Below are positions 17,465 to 26,149 of a stretch of DNA of 64,000 nt, piece by piece. Numbering within the stretch: the stretch's first letter is position 1; every line of letters begins with the position of its first letter. The notes under the pieces are model-generated. The model saw only the letters and a list, made by a program, of their open reading frames with translations. It was not told the DNA's origin and searched no databases. The position numbers and the translations under genes were made by a program. The DNA comes from an uncultured Granulosicoccaceae bacterium (GTDB lineage: Bacteria; Pseudomonadota; Gammaproteobacteria; Granulosicoccales; Granulosicoccaceae): assembly GCA_937922945.1 (NCBI GenBank), contig CAKZUP010000062.1, positions 1 through 64,000 of the forward strand. Reading direction: 5' to 3'.

Positions 17465-20044
17465 ATGTTCAGGTTTCTCATCAGAGATCTTATCGGTCAT
17501 CGAGGTTCCCGCTCGTTGCACCTGCTCGCTACCAGTTTATTTCTTGGTGTGCTACTGATTTCGGCGTGCACCGGTTTACTCGCATTGGTTCGCGATGGCA
17601 TTGCCAGCGAAGAGCGGCAATTATTCGGTGGCGACATTGAGCTTGAAGTACGTGAGCCGCTTAGCGAAGACGTACTCGAGTGGTTGGATGCTCGTGGCAC
17701 CGTTTCGCGCCTTATCGAATTTCGGACCATGCTTGGAACCAATGACGATGAATTCACTGTTATCGAATTACAAAGCGTCGATGAACATTATCCCTTGTAT
17801 GGCAACGTAAGCTTTGAACCAGCAATGACTCTGTTAGAAGCAACCGAGAATTTGGGCGCTGCTATCGACCCTGCCCTGGCGTTCGATCTAGGCCTCAACA
17901 TCGGAGACACGGTCACCGTTGGAAACACAACCGTGACTGTGCGAGCGATTGTTCAGGGTCAACCCGATCGATCATTCAGCGCCGATGTGAGCGGTCCGCC
18001 TGTACTCGTCTCAGAACAAACACTTGATGCAACCGGGCTAATAGTACCGACCAGTCGTGTGGAATACGAGTACCGGCTGCGGCTGGAAGGTCCTGAAACC
18101 AATCCAGAGAATGGTGTGTTTGGCGATACCTCAAATTTTCTGAATGACTGGCGTGAAGCATTCCCTACAAACCCTGCTGAAGTGAATACGGTCGAGCAGC
18201 GTAGCGATCGAGTGTCAGAACGACTAAACGAAGTGGCAGCAGTGTTGTTGTTGATCGCGGTAGCAACATTGTTGGTTGGTGGACTGGGTGTCGCCAATGG
18301 CGTAGCGGCCTGGATGCATTCACGACGTGCGGACCTTGCCACTTTATCGGCCATTGGCGCACGAGACCGGTGGCGTGGCACTATCATGACCATCGAAATA
18401 CTGATCGTATCGCTACTGAGCAGTTTGGTTGCAGCCCTTTTGGGTGCAGCAATCGCGTTTATGGTTTCGCGAAGCTTAAGCGGCGGGTTACCTGTGGCAA
18501 CATCACCTGCACTTCTTTTCTGGCCAACGCTTGTGTCTATGGCTTTCGGCACATTGGCAGCAATAGCCTTTGCCGCACCAAACCTTGCGCGTAGTTTATC
18601 CACCATACCCGCCAAACTGCTGCGCGGTGATACGGAATCAGATAGCCGATCGGCGTTATCAACGCGCGCAAAATTAGCCTGCACAGCGCTGGGAGTAGCA
18701 GCAGCACTGGCACTGATTGCACTGGTACCCGATAGAATTATTGGCATCGGTTTTGTTGTATCCATGGTCCTGCTTTATCTCGCTCTGTCAGGGCTTGTCA
18801 TGCTTATCCGGCGCATCGCTAGGCGTATCGTACAGTCCGGTGCGCTGGATAAACGTTTTGCCGCTCGTCGTGCATTGGCGGGTATGGATCAACCCGGTTC
18901 TCCGTTGCGCCCTCTACTACTATCGCTAGGCATTGCCACCACGTTGTTAGTGGCTGCAACGATCGTTATCGTGGCGATGTTACGCCTACTGGATAGCACA
19001 GTGCCCTCACGCGCACCCAGCCTTGCGTTTTACGATATCCAAAAACCAGACATTGAAGCCTTTCAAAAGACCGTTTTGAGCGCACCGGGGGTTACCGATG
19101 TGCAAACGGTACCGCTGGTATTAGGACGATTAAAACAAGTTAACGGCGAACCTTTGTCTGCACGGGAAGATGCCAGCGAGGCACTTGAAGCAAACGATGA
19201 ATATAAGCTGAGTTATCGCGCTGAACGCGTCGATAACGTGCGGGCAAGCTCCGGCGAACTTTGGTCCCGCGACTACCAGGGACCACCGCTGGTCGCCATG
19301 GAAGACCGTGAAGCAGGACAAATCGGTTTAAAGGTTGGCGACATATTAACGTTTTCCATATTGGGGCAATCTCTGGAGGCGGAACTCGTTGCGATTTACG
19401 CGCAAGGAAATTTTGAAACACGGTTCTGGTTTGAAAGCCTGTTCAGCCCGGGCGTATTGGATGAATTCATAACACGCTACGTCGGCATCGCTTTTCAGGA
19501 TGATGCAGCGTGGGATTCCATGGCATCGAAAAACAACACTGACATACCGTTAGACATTGCTGCGGCCAATGCTATATCAATTGAATTCCCGGCAGTAGTC
19601 ACCATTCGAACATCACGCGGCTTGGCCGCTGCCAAACGCATTCTTAATGCTGCTGCGTTAGCTGTGGCGCTGGTTGCATTTACCAGCTTGCTTGCAAGCT
19701 TACTCGTGCTTGCAAGCGTTGTTGCTGCAAATCGTCAACGACAGCTACAGGAAGCCGCGATTCTGCATGCCATTGGCAGTCGTCATCGTAGCTTGATGCA
19801 GGCATTGGGGATTGAGTATTTACTGCTAGGAACTGTGGTTGCCGTGTTTGCCAGTATTGTTGGTGGCGTTCTGGGTACGCTTGCAGCTGCGCTCTGGCTC
19901 GAACTACCGGTTGGGGCAGTAACCTTGCTAAGTGGTGCAGCGGTTGCCGTTGCCATCGCCGGCGTGTGTTTAACAGCCGGCGCGATATGGGTTGCGCGTT
20001 CTTTGTCGGTATCACCTGCTGCATTGTTGCGTGAAGTTGTGTAA
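17465..20044 (+). CDS. ABC transporter permease with two FtsX domains (YbbP-like)
   Basis: This 859-residue inner-membrane protein has an N-terminal helix (HLLATSLFLGVLLISACTGLL) and a periplasmic domain. A first FtsX core of three helices lies around 260-390, two more hydrophobic segments follow near 400-440 and one near 480-500, then a second periplasmic domain and a second FtsX core at about 730-850. This duplicated layout is that of YbbP/LolC-like mechanotransmission permeases, which drive periplasmic substrates rather than transport through a pore. It works with the ATPase 15 bases upstream. Its final codons (REVV and the TAA stop) lie inside the first copy of a 16-base tandem repeat that runs into the intergenic DNA. 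Confidence 0.88.
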   Translation: MFRFLIRDLIGHRGSRSLHLLATSLFLGVLLISACTGLLALVRDGIASEERQLFGGDIELEVREPLSEDVLEWLDARGTVSRLIEFRTMLGTNDDEFTVIELQSVDEHYPLYGNVSFEPAMTLLEATENLGAAIDPALAFDLGLNIGDTVTVGNTTVTVRAIVQGQPDRSFSADVSGPPVLVSEQTLDATGLIVPTSRVEYEYRLRLEGPETNPENGVFGDTSNFLNDWREAFPTNPAEVNTVEQRSDRVSERLNEVAAVLLLIAVATLLVGGLGVANGVAAWMHSRRADLATLSAIGARDRWRGTIMTIEILIVSLLSSLVAALLGAAIAFMVSRSLSGGLPVATSPALLFWPTLVSMAFGTLAAIAFAAPNLARSLSTIPAKLLRGDTESDSRSALSTRAKLACTALGVAAALALIALVPDRIIGIGFVVSMVLLYLALSGLVMLIRRIARRIVQSGALDKRFAARRALAGMDQPGSPLRPLLLSLGIATTLLVAATIVIVAMLRLLDSTVPSRAPSLAFYDIQKPDIEAFQKTVLSAPGVTDVQTVPLVLGRLKQVNGEPLSAREDASEALEANDEYKLSYRAERVDNVRASSGELWSRDYQGPPLVAMEDREAGQIGLKVGDILTFSILGQSLEAELVAIYAQGNFETRFWFESLFSPGVLDEFITRYVGIAFQDDAAWDSMASKNNTDIPLDIAAANAISIEFPAVVTIRTSRGLAAAKRILNAAALAVALVAFTSLLASLLVLASVVAANRQRQLQEAAILHAIGSRHRSLMQALGIEYLLLGTVVAVFASIVGGVLGTLAAALWLELPVGAVTLLSGAAVAVAIAGVCLTAGAIWVARSLSVSPAALLREVV

Positions 20045-20089
20045 GTGCGAAGTTGTGTAAGTGCGAAGTTGCGTAAGTGCGAAGTTGTT
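20033..20089. repeat. 16-bp tandem repeat across the end of the permease gene
   Basis: GAAGTTGTGTAAGTGC occurs at 20033-20048 and 20049-20064, with one change at 20065-20080 (GCG for GTG) and a partial fourth copy to 20089. The in-frame TAA stop of the permease is in the first unit. It looks like recent slippage expansion. Confidence 0.9.
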
Positions 20090-20119
20090 TACAAGCACGG
20101 TAAATTCGACGTGAACAGC

Positions 20120-21982
20120 TTATTGAATATCATGCTGTTCAATACCGATAAAGCCACCTGATTGCCTTTGCCAAAACGTTGCGTACAGCCCTTTGAGTTC
20201 CAAAAGCTGTTCATGCGTGCCTTCTTCTACAATTGTGCCTTCTTCAAGAACAACGATACGATCCATACTGGCGATAGTTGACAACCTATGTGCGATGGCG
20301 ATAACCGTTTTGTTATTCATCACGTCATTGAGCGATGATTGAATCTCTGCTTCAACTTCACTGTCGAGCGCGCTGGTTGCTTCGTCTAAAATCAGAATAG
20401 GCGCACTTTTTAGAATGGCACGTGCCAGAGCGACACGCTGGCGTTGTCCGCCTGAGAGTTTGATACCGCGCTCCCCGACATGAGCATCATAGCCAATGCG
20501 GTCGTGTGAATCTTTTAGCTGCGAAATAAATTCATGCGCACAGGCTTTACGTGCAGCCGCTTCTATTTGCTGCTGACTAACATCGGCTCTACCCAACGCA
20601 ATGTTATCTCTCACCGATCGATTTAATAGCGCGGCTTGCTGACTCACCATACCAATGGATGAGCGTAAGCTGTCTTGATCAACATTGCGAATGTTCTGTC
20701 CATCAATACAGATACTGCCTTGTTCAGTCTCGTGAAACCGCAGAATAAGATTCACAAGCGTAGACTTACCCGCGCCAGAGCGACCAATCAAGCCGACTTT
20801 CTCACCAGGCTTTACTGTTAGTGATACGCCAGCAAGACCACCTTTATCCATTCCATAATGATGTTGAACACCTTTAATGGCAATCTCCCCTTCGGTGATG
20901 CTTAGTTTCGGGGCACCTTCAGTAATGGGTATAGCCAGAGGCTGGGCTATGGTTTTCAGTGCTTCTCGCAAACTACCTACCCGTAAAAATATCCACCACA
21001 CCGAATCGAACACCCACTCAGCCATGGTTGTGATGCGCAGGCTAAGAGCAATGGTGGCGCCGACCAGACCAATAGACGCCAAGCCCTGCGACCAAAGCCA
21101 AAGACCGTAGCCAACGAAACCAACCATCATGATACCTTCAAGCAATGTAAGGATGGTTCGAAGCGAGACACCAATTTGGCGAGTGAAGAACAGCGCCTGG
21201 CGAGTATTTTCCAACGCTAGCTGATGATCATTAACCATCGATTCTTGGGTGGAGAACAGTTTCAACGTATCGATATTCGAAAAACTGTCGACCACCACAC
21301 CTGTTAATGCCGACTTTGTACTTTGAAAGGCTTGCTGCGCTTTTACCATCCTTGGAATAAACAACGTCATCACGCCGATATAAAGTATTAACCAGGCAAA
21401 AAGTGGAAACGCCAGTCTGGGATCTGTATTGGACATCAGCACCACGATACCAACCATATAAACCAATCCAAACGCCATCGCGTTTAGCCATTGATAAAAT
21501 ATATCTGCCACGTGGTTGCCAATATCAACCAAGCGAATCGCAGTGCGACCGGTGAAGTCTTCCTGAAACCAACCGACAGATTGCTTGGCCAAATGATCGT
21601 GCGCACGCCAGCGCACCAGGGTCGCAACGTTGCAATTTAGCCCGATATCATTAACAGCATGACGTAGCAACTGAGACACTGGCCTGAGCAACAGTAAAAC
21701 CAGAGCAGCTATGATTAATTCGATTCCATGCGTTTCAAGTATGTCAGCACCTTTTGTCACAGCCAACGTATCGATTAACTCTCCCGCATAACTGATTAAC
21801 CAGACTTCAATGCTGGCTGCCACCACTGTTACACATAGGCTAAGAACTAACGCCTTTTTAACCGGTTTTACGAGTGATTTAAGATACGGCCAAGCAGTGG
21901 CTTCGGGGGCTTTTGCGGTTGACGAGTAAGGCTGAACCAAGTGCAATATTGCGCTCGTGAATCGAACATAGACTTTTAGCAT
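20120..21982 (-). CDS. ABC exporter, fused transmembrane and ATPase domains
   Basis: A 620-residue half-transporter of the MsbA/multidrug type. About six helices lie in the first 340 residues (VKKALVLSLCVTVVAASIEV, IIAALVLLLLRPVSQLL, AMAFGLVYMVGIVVLM, LAFPLFAWLILYIGVM and two more near 280-310). The ATPase follows, with Walker A GRSGAGKST, signature LSGGQRQRVALARAI, Walker B ILILDEATSALD and switch His in AIAHRLST. It probably works as a homodimer in the inner membrane; the cargo is unknown. AAGGAG lies 12 bases before the ATG, and the stop of the preceding 49-codon gene abuts its start. It is the last gene of a FucU-like/small protein/exporter operon. Confidence 0.88.
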   Translation of the reverse strand: MLKVYVRFTSAILHLVQPYSSTAKAPEATAWPYLKSLVKPVKKALVLSLCVTVVAASIEVWLISYAGELIDTLAVTKGADILETHGIELIIAALVLLLLRPVSQLLRHAVNDIGLNCNVATLVRWRAHDHLAKQSVGWFQEDFTGRTAIRLVDIGNHVADIFYQWLNAMAFGLVYMVGIVVLMSNTDPRLAFPLFAWLILYIGVMTLFIPRMVKAQQAFQSTKSALTGVVVDSFSNIDTLKLFSTQESMVNDHQLALENTRQALFFTRQIGVSLRTILTLLEGIMMVGFVGYGLWLWSQGLASIGLVGATIALSLRITTMAEWVFDSVWWIFLRVGSLREALKTIAQPLAIPITEGAPKLSITEGEIAIKGVQHHYGMDKGGLAGVSLTVKPGEKVGLIGRSGAGKSTLVNLILRFHETEQGSICIDGQNIRNVDQDSLRSSIGMVSQQAALLNRSVRDNIALGRADVSQQQIEAAARKACAHEFISQLKDSHDRIGYDAHVGERGIKLSGGQRQRVALARAILKSAPILILDEATSALDSEVEAEIQSSLNDVMNNKTVIAIAHRLSTIASMDRIVVLEEGTIVEEGTHEQLLELKGLYATFWQRQSGGFIGIEQHDIQ

Positions 21983-22132
21983 TTAACCAATGATCTCCTT
22001 ATGAATATCAAGCCACGTTTGATGCAGGCCTACTCGGAGCGGCACCATTTTACGTAGGCGTTGCGCGTTAACAACGCTCTCACTGCGTTTTTTCAGTAGC
22101 ATCTTGCCTGGTAGCCCATGAGTCAGCATCAT
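21983..22132 (-). CDS. Small basic hypothetical protein, translationally coupled
   Basis: A 49-residue frame (MMLTHGLPGKMLLKKRSESV, rich in Lys and Arg, ending HKEIIG). Its ATG overlaps the TGA of the FucU-like gene as ATGA, and its TAA directly abuts the ATG of the ABC exporter. Tight coupling on both sides supports real translation. It has no signal peptide or clear helix bundle, and I do not recognise a family. It could be a decayed gene whose frame serves to couple its neighbours. Confidence 0.4.
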   Translation of the reverse strand: MMLTHGLPGKMLLKKRSESVVNAQRLRKMVPLRVGLHQTWLDIHKEIIG

Positions 22133-22581
22133 GCATCGGGTGGTATCACTCCTTTGGTGAACGTAAAGCACCCATAAAACCGACGTTCACCAGTTGCAAT
22201 GACTGCATAGGCTTCCTTTGCCCGATCATAAAACGCAAACCGCTCAACCGACACCATTGGCCATGCTTTCCCCTCCGCCGCATCAATGGCTTGTTGAACT
22301 TCCGTTTGAACCGGCGGTATTTCATTGGGAGACCCGACAATTTCCATTCGCTGCGCGGCATCGTCTATAAAGGTGTCCAGCGGCATGACAGATAAAATCG
22401 CTTCTGTGGCACGCGCAGCTGATACAGAGTCGATACGCAACAGCTTACCCAGCCGAGTTTGGCGAGCAACAGAATCAGCCGGAAAATTGGTATCACAAAT
22501 AACCAGATGGTCTCCGTGCCCCATGGCACGTAAGGCGAAAAGTACATCAGCATTGAGTAGCGGGTCTATATTCTTAAGCAT
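22129..22581 (-). CDS. RbsD/FucU-family sugar mutarotase
   Basis: About 150 residues from the ATG at 22581 (MLKNIDPLLNADVLFALRAM), chosen because AAGGAATACAG precedes it; the frame is open further upstream but without homology. GHGDHLVICDTNFPA is the family signature, with the catalytic His of the GHGD motif. The C-terminal FYDRAKEAYAVIATGERRFYGCF matches FucU, in which Tyr residues assist. FucU-type enzymes interconvert anomers of fucose and related sugars in the cytoplasm. No fucose catabolic genes are in the window. Its stop overlaps the start of a 49-codon gene, and an ABC exporter follows. Confidence 0.85.
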   Translation of the reverse strand: MLKNIDPLLNADVLFALRAMGHGDHLVICDTNFPADSVARQTRLGKLLRIDSVSAARATEAILSVMPLDTFIDDAAQRMEIVGSPNEIPPVQTEVQQAIDAAEGKAWPMVSVERFAFYDRAKEAYAVIATGERRFYGCFTFTKGVIPPDA

Positions 22582-23051
22582 CTGTATTCCTTGTTCGTTA
22601 TTGAAGGGGGCAATATTAGTCAGGGCAAGGCGACTACATATCAGCAGAAAATGGACACAACTGTCAACGTCCACCGGTACGCACCGGCTTGATGATGTAC
22701 AACGAAGTCCCAACCCGCAGCGAACTAAAGCATGGATACACCCCAGCTAGGGCAAAAAACCGATCACTTTTATAGCACCACGCCTAAACGATAAGGTTTA
22801 ACTCATACCCAACGCCGACCTTCACTATAACCACATCGCTTAACCAGTTTACGCTCAACAAAAGGATTCATTCACTGGTGGACGCGCTATTGCAACCCTG
22901 TGCCACTTAACCCCTAAATGCTATGGAATAATTCGCGATTGCGCGGCTAAATTGTGGGCTTGACATAGCGATTATTTTGTAGAAAATTGCATTCACATAC
23001 GCCAGCACCATGCCGGCAAAGACCGAAACAGCAGCACTGTGAGGAAACACC
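22582..23051. other. Divergent intergenic region with a candidate promoter
   Basis: About 470 bases between divergent genes. A TTGACA at 22960-22965 with AAAATT 17 bases downstream (22983-22988) is a possible sigma-70 promoter for the small acidic protein gene at 23052; the -10 is weak. No other gene or clear operator is visible. Confidence 0.4.
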
Positions 23052-23306
23052 ATGGGGCGCAGACACAAAGACCACGATGACCTAGAAGACGACTACATGG
23101 ATTTTGATGAATTTGACGATATGGATATTGATGCTGACATCACCGGTGAGGCGATGGATAGATTAATTGATCATCAATCATCCACTGCTAATCGAACACG
23201 CAACAGAATAAAAAAGAGAAGAAAAACAACACCATCATCTCTTGCAAAAGACAGTGATGATTGGCAAGACCCGGAAGACGATATTATGTTCGGGTTCGAA
23301 GACTAA
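23052..23306 (+). CDS. Small bipartite acidic/basic hypothetical protein
   Basis: This 84-residue protein has GAGGAAACACC just before the ATG, an excellent ribosome-binding site. After MGRRHKDH the first 45 residues are dominated by Asp and Glu (DLEDDYMDFDEFDDMDIDAD). The middle is strongly basic (RTRNRIKKRRKTTPS) and the end is acidic again (DDWQDPEDDIMFGFED). Such charge-block proteins are often unfolded and may bind nucleic acid or ribosomal partners. I do not recognise the family. Its own promoter-like element lies about 65 bases upstream. Confidence 0.65.
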   Translation: MGRRHKDHDDLEDDYMDFDEFDDMDIDADITGEAMDRLIDHQSSTANRTRNRIKKRRKTTPSSLAKDSDDWQDPEDDIMFGFED

Positions 23307-23415
23307 CCGCGCACCCAAACACCATGCGCCCACGGTTAGCACCGGCTATCGTAAGAAACGGTTCAGTTGTGTAACATCAGGCAACGCAGCTAACCATGAT
23401 GACCGCACTTTTTAA

Positions 23416-24786
23416 ATGAAACATCACCACTGTGATATCGCTATTATAGGTGCGGGCATTGTCGGCATTGCAACCGCCTACTATTTGAAGACGATCGCGC
23501 CTGATACAGCCGTCATTCTGATCGATTCGAGCGACCCTATGGCGCTCACTTCGGCACAATCGGGTGAAAATTATCGCAACTGGTGGCCGCACCCCATAAT
23601 GACTGCGTTTACCGATCGAAGCATTGGTTTAATGGAAGAACTCGCACTTGAAACGGATAACCGTATTAACATGAACCGGCGTGGCTATGTTCTGGCCACA
23701 CGCACTGATCAGACTGATACGCTTTTAGAAGAATTAGCGTTTGGGTATTCCCAGTCCAACAGTAGCGACATTCGAATACACAACGGCCCATCCGCTCTCT
23801 CCTATCGACCGCCCGACTCGCCCAATTGGGAAACGGCACCAACGGGTGTCGATGTTATCGAAGATAGCGCATTAATAAGGAAAACCTTCCCATCATACGA
23901 TAAACACATAGAGACGGTGATTCATATACGCCGAGCGGGTGCAATCAGTTCTCAGCAAATGGGTCAGTATATGCTGCAACAATTTAAACACGCAGGAGGA
24001 CTATGGCTAAACGCTGAAGTGAGTGGCATCGAAAAACAGAATGGATTTACACTGACTACCACTGAAGGCAAGCTTGAGATACATGCGCAAAGTATGGTGA
24101 ACGCTGCTGGGCCGTTTATTCAAAAAATCGCGCAAATGCTATCCATTACACTGCCGGTTGAGAACATTCTACAACAAAAGATTGCCTTCAAAGATACCGC
24201 TCGCACGATACCTCGCAACATGCCTTTCTCCATTGACCTCGACGCACAAACAATAGATTGGAATGAAGACGAACGGCAGCTCCTACTCGAAAGTGCTGAC
24301 CACATATGGTTAACGCACACCCTGCCCGGATCCATCCATTGTCGACCGGAAGGTGGAGATAATGGCAGTTGGCTGAAGCTTGGCTGGGCGTTTAATAACA
24401 CGCCAACCAGCGGCAGCCGAACTCCTGCACTGATGGATTCTTTTCCTGAAATCGTATTGCGCGCTGCGGCACGACTGAATCCATCATTAAAGCACTACTA
24501 CACTACCATGCCTGCTTCTATGCATCATTATGGTGGCTTCTATACATTGACAGAAGAAAATTGGCCACTCATTGGGTTAATGGATCCCCATCTAGAGGGT
24601 GCGTACGTCGTAGGCGCAATGTCCGGTTTTGGCACCATGGCGGCCTGTGCAGCGGGCGAACTTTGCGCAGCACTAGTGATGAATCTTCCTACTCCGTATT
24701 ATGCAAAAGCACTCTCACCCCAGCGCTATCAAGACAACGCAATTATGGCCGATATTCAAGCACTCTCAGATCGAGGTATTCTTTGA
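23416..24786 (+). CDS. FAD-dependent oxidoreductase of the D-amino acid/glycine oxidase family
   Basis: This 456-residue flavoenzyme starts with the FAD-binding dinucleotide motif IIGAGIVGIATAYYL at about 10-24. SGENYRNWWPHP follows, a region seen in DadA/sarcosine-oxidase relatives. The C-terminal FAD contact is WPLIGLMDPHLEGAYVVGAMSGFG. No signal peptide is present. Members oxidise amine substrates such as D-amino acids, N-methyl amino acids or opines to imines. The gene lies upstream of the aapJQMP amino-acid transporter on the same strand, which suggests the two are used together, although the 180-base gap with a separate ribosome-binding site for aapJ allows separate control. It lacks an obvious covalent flavin site. 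Confidence 0.85.
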   Translation: MKHHHCDIAIIGAGIVGIATAYYLKTIAPDTAVILIDSSDPMALTSAQSGENYRNWWPHPIMTAFTDRSIGLMEELALETDNRINMNRRGYVLATRTDQTDTLLEELAFGYSQSNSSDIRIHNGPSALSYRPPDSPNWETAPTGVDVIEDSALIRKTFPSYDKHIETVIHIRRAGAISSQQMGQYMLQQFKHAGGLWLNAEVSGIEKQNGFTLTTTEGKLEIHAQSMVNAAGPFIQKIAQMLSITLPVENILQQKIAFKDTARTIPRNMPFSIDLDAQTIDWNEDERQLLLESADHIWLTHTLPGSIHCRPEGGDNGSWLKLGWAFNNTPTSGSRTPALMDSFPEIVLRAAARLNPSLKHYYTTMPASMHHYGGFYTLTEENWPLIGLMDPHLEGAYVVGAMSGFGTMAACAAGELCAALVMNLPTPYYAKALSPQRYQDNAIMADIQALSDRGIL

Positions 24787-24966
24787 GTCGATACCCCTGC
24801 ACGTTATTATTATCAATTAGATAGACACCATCCTTATCTTGTAATCACAGCGTATCGACGAAAAAACAGGTGCAATTGTTACCAACTTTCAATAACATGA
24901 ACGCACGGGCAACTCACAACAATAAAACCGTTTTTAAACCACGTTCAACGAGGAGAGATAACTAGC

Positions 24967-26016
24967 ATGAGTAAAATTACACACCGGGTTATTCCCACTA
25001 TCGCTGCCGGATGCTTTGCAGCTCTAACCTTCGCGTCAACGTCTGCCGTTGCTGCAAACGGCGATACTCTGAAAGCGGTTCAAGACCGAGGTAGCCTGCT
25101 TTGTTCAGGTCACAACGGAAGTTTCCCACCGTTTGTTCAGGTTACCGATGATAACAAATGGAGCGGCTACGACATTGATTACTGCCGAGCTCTGGCAACC
25201 GCTGTTCTTGGCTCAGATGAAAAACTTAAAGTCGTCCCTATCAGTTGGGCACAACGTTTTCCATCTTTGCAGTCTGGCGATATCGATGTTGTTATTAAGG
25301 CAACCGGCTGGACAATGGGTCGAGATACTGAATTGGGTATTCAGTTTTCAGTGCCCTATTTTGTCGGTGCGACCAATGTCATGATGCCCAAAGAACTAGG
25401 CAGCACATCCCCGGAAACACTTGAAGGTGGCTCCTTGTGTGCAAACGCCGGTACATCGACAGAACGGCTTGCAGCAAACTTTTTCAAAAGCCGCGGTATC
25501 GAAATTGAAATGATCACGTTTGAAAAAAGCGAAGAAACACGCGATGCCTACTTTGCAGGTCGTTGCGATAGCCTCGTTGGTTGGGGACCAAACCTGGCCG
25601 TTACTCGACAAAGCGCCGAAAACCCTGACGATCATGCCATGATGGATGTCGCACTGGCACTCGAGCCAGAATCAGCGGCTATGCGTCAAGGCGACGACAA
25701 TTGGGTTGATATTGTTAACTGGATGTTTGCCGCAACCTGGATAGCAGAGGCTAATGGTATAACCTCGGCCAATGTAGACGAGCATAAAGCCAACCCTGCC
25801 GATAGCACCGTTGAAAAACTGTTGGGCGTTACGCCAGGCATAGGTGAACGGCTGGGTCTGAGTGACGATTGGGCATACAACGTCATTAAGCAGGTTGGAA
25901 ATTCTGCTGAGATTTTTGATCGAAACATCGGTGCTGAATCTGTCTACAAGCTCGACAGAGGCTTAAACGCACTCTGGAGCGATGGTGGTGTAATCGTTCC
26001 TATGATTCTTGACTAA
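24967..26016 (+). CDS. aapJ: General L-amino-acid ABC transporter, periplasmic binding protein
   Basis: This 349-residue protein has a signal peptide ending near TSAVAA-NGDT (residue 30) and a family-3 solute-binding fold: LLCSGHNGSFPPFVQ, GYDIDYCRALATAVLG and VIKATGWTMGRDTELG. Length and sequence match AapJ/BztA rather than the shorter 250-residue binding proteins. It delivers polar and other L-amino acids to the AapQM channel. CGAGGAGAGATAACTAGC gives a strong ribosome-binding site. The gene is separated from aapQ by a stable hairpin, a usual way to make binding protein in excess over the membrane subunits. Confidence 0.92.
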   Translation: MSKITHRVIPTIAAGCFAALTFASTSAVAANGDTLKAVQDRGSLLCSGHNGSFPPFVQVTDDNKWSGYDIDYCRALATAVLGSDEKLKVVPISWAQRFPSLQSGDIDVVIKATGWTMGRDTELGIQFSVPYFVGATNVMMPKELGSTSPETLEGGSLCANAGTSTERLAANFFKSRGIEIEMITFEKSEETRDAYFAGRCDSLVGWGPNLAVTRQSAENPDDHAMMDVALALEPESAAMRQGDDNWVDIVNWMFAATWIAEANGITSANVDEHKANPADSTVEKLLGVTPGIGERLGLSDDWAYNVIKQVGNSAEIFDRNIGAESVYKLDRGLNALWSDGGVIVPMILD

Positions 26017-26053
26017 TTAATCTTTTCATAGCGCACAAAACGTGCGTAATTAC

Positions 26054-26083
26054 CTGTCCGGCCCGCCACGTGAGGCCGGACAG
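26054..26083. terminator. Intercistronic hairpin between aapJ and aapQ
   Basis: Perfect 10-base stem CTGTCCGGCC/GGCCGGACAG with a 10-base loop and no following T-run. It probably protects the aapJ message or attenuates transcription into the permease genes rather than ending it fully. Confidence 0.75.
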
Positions 26084-26149
26084 CGTTTCATAGCAGATAG
26101 TTTCATCTGACTCAATCACGGCAATATAAACGAGCTTCACAATCGATTT

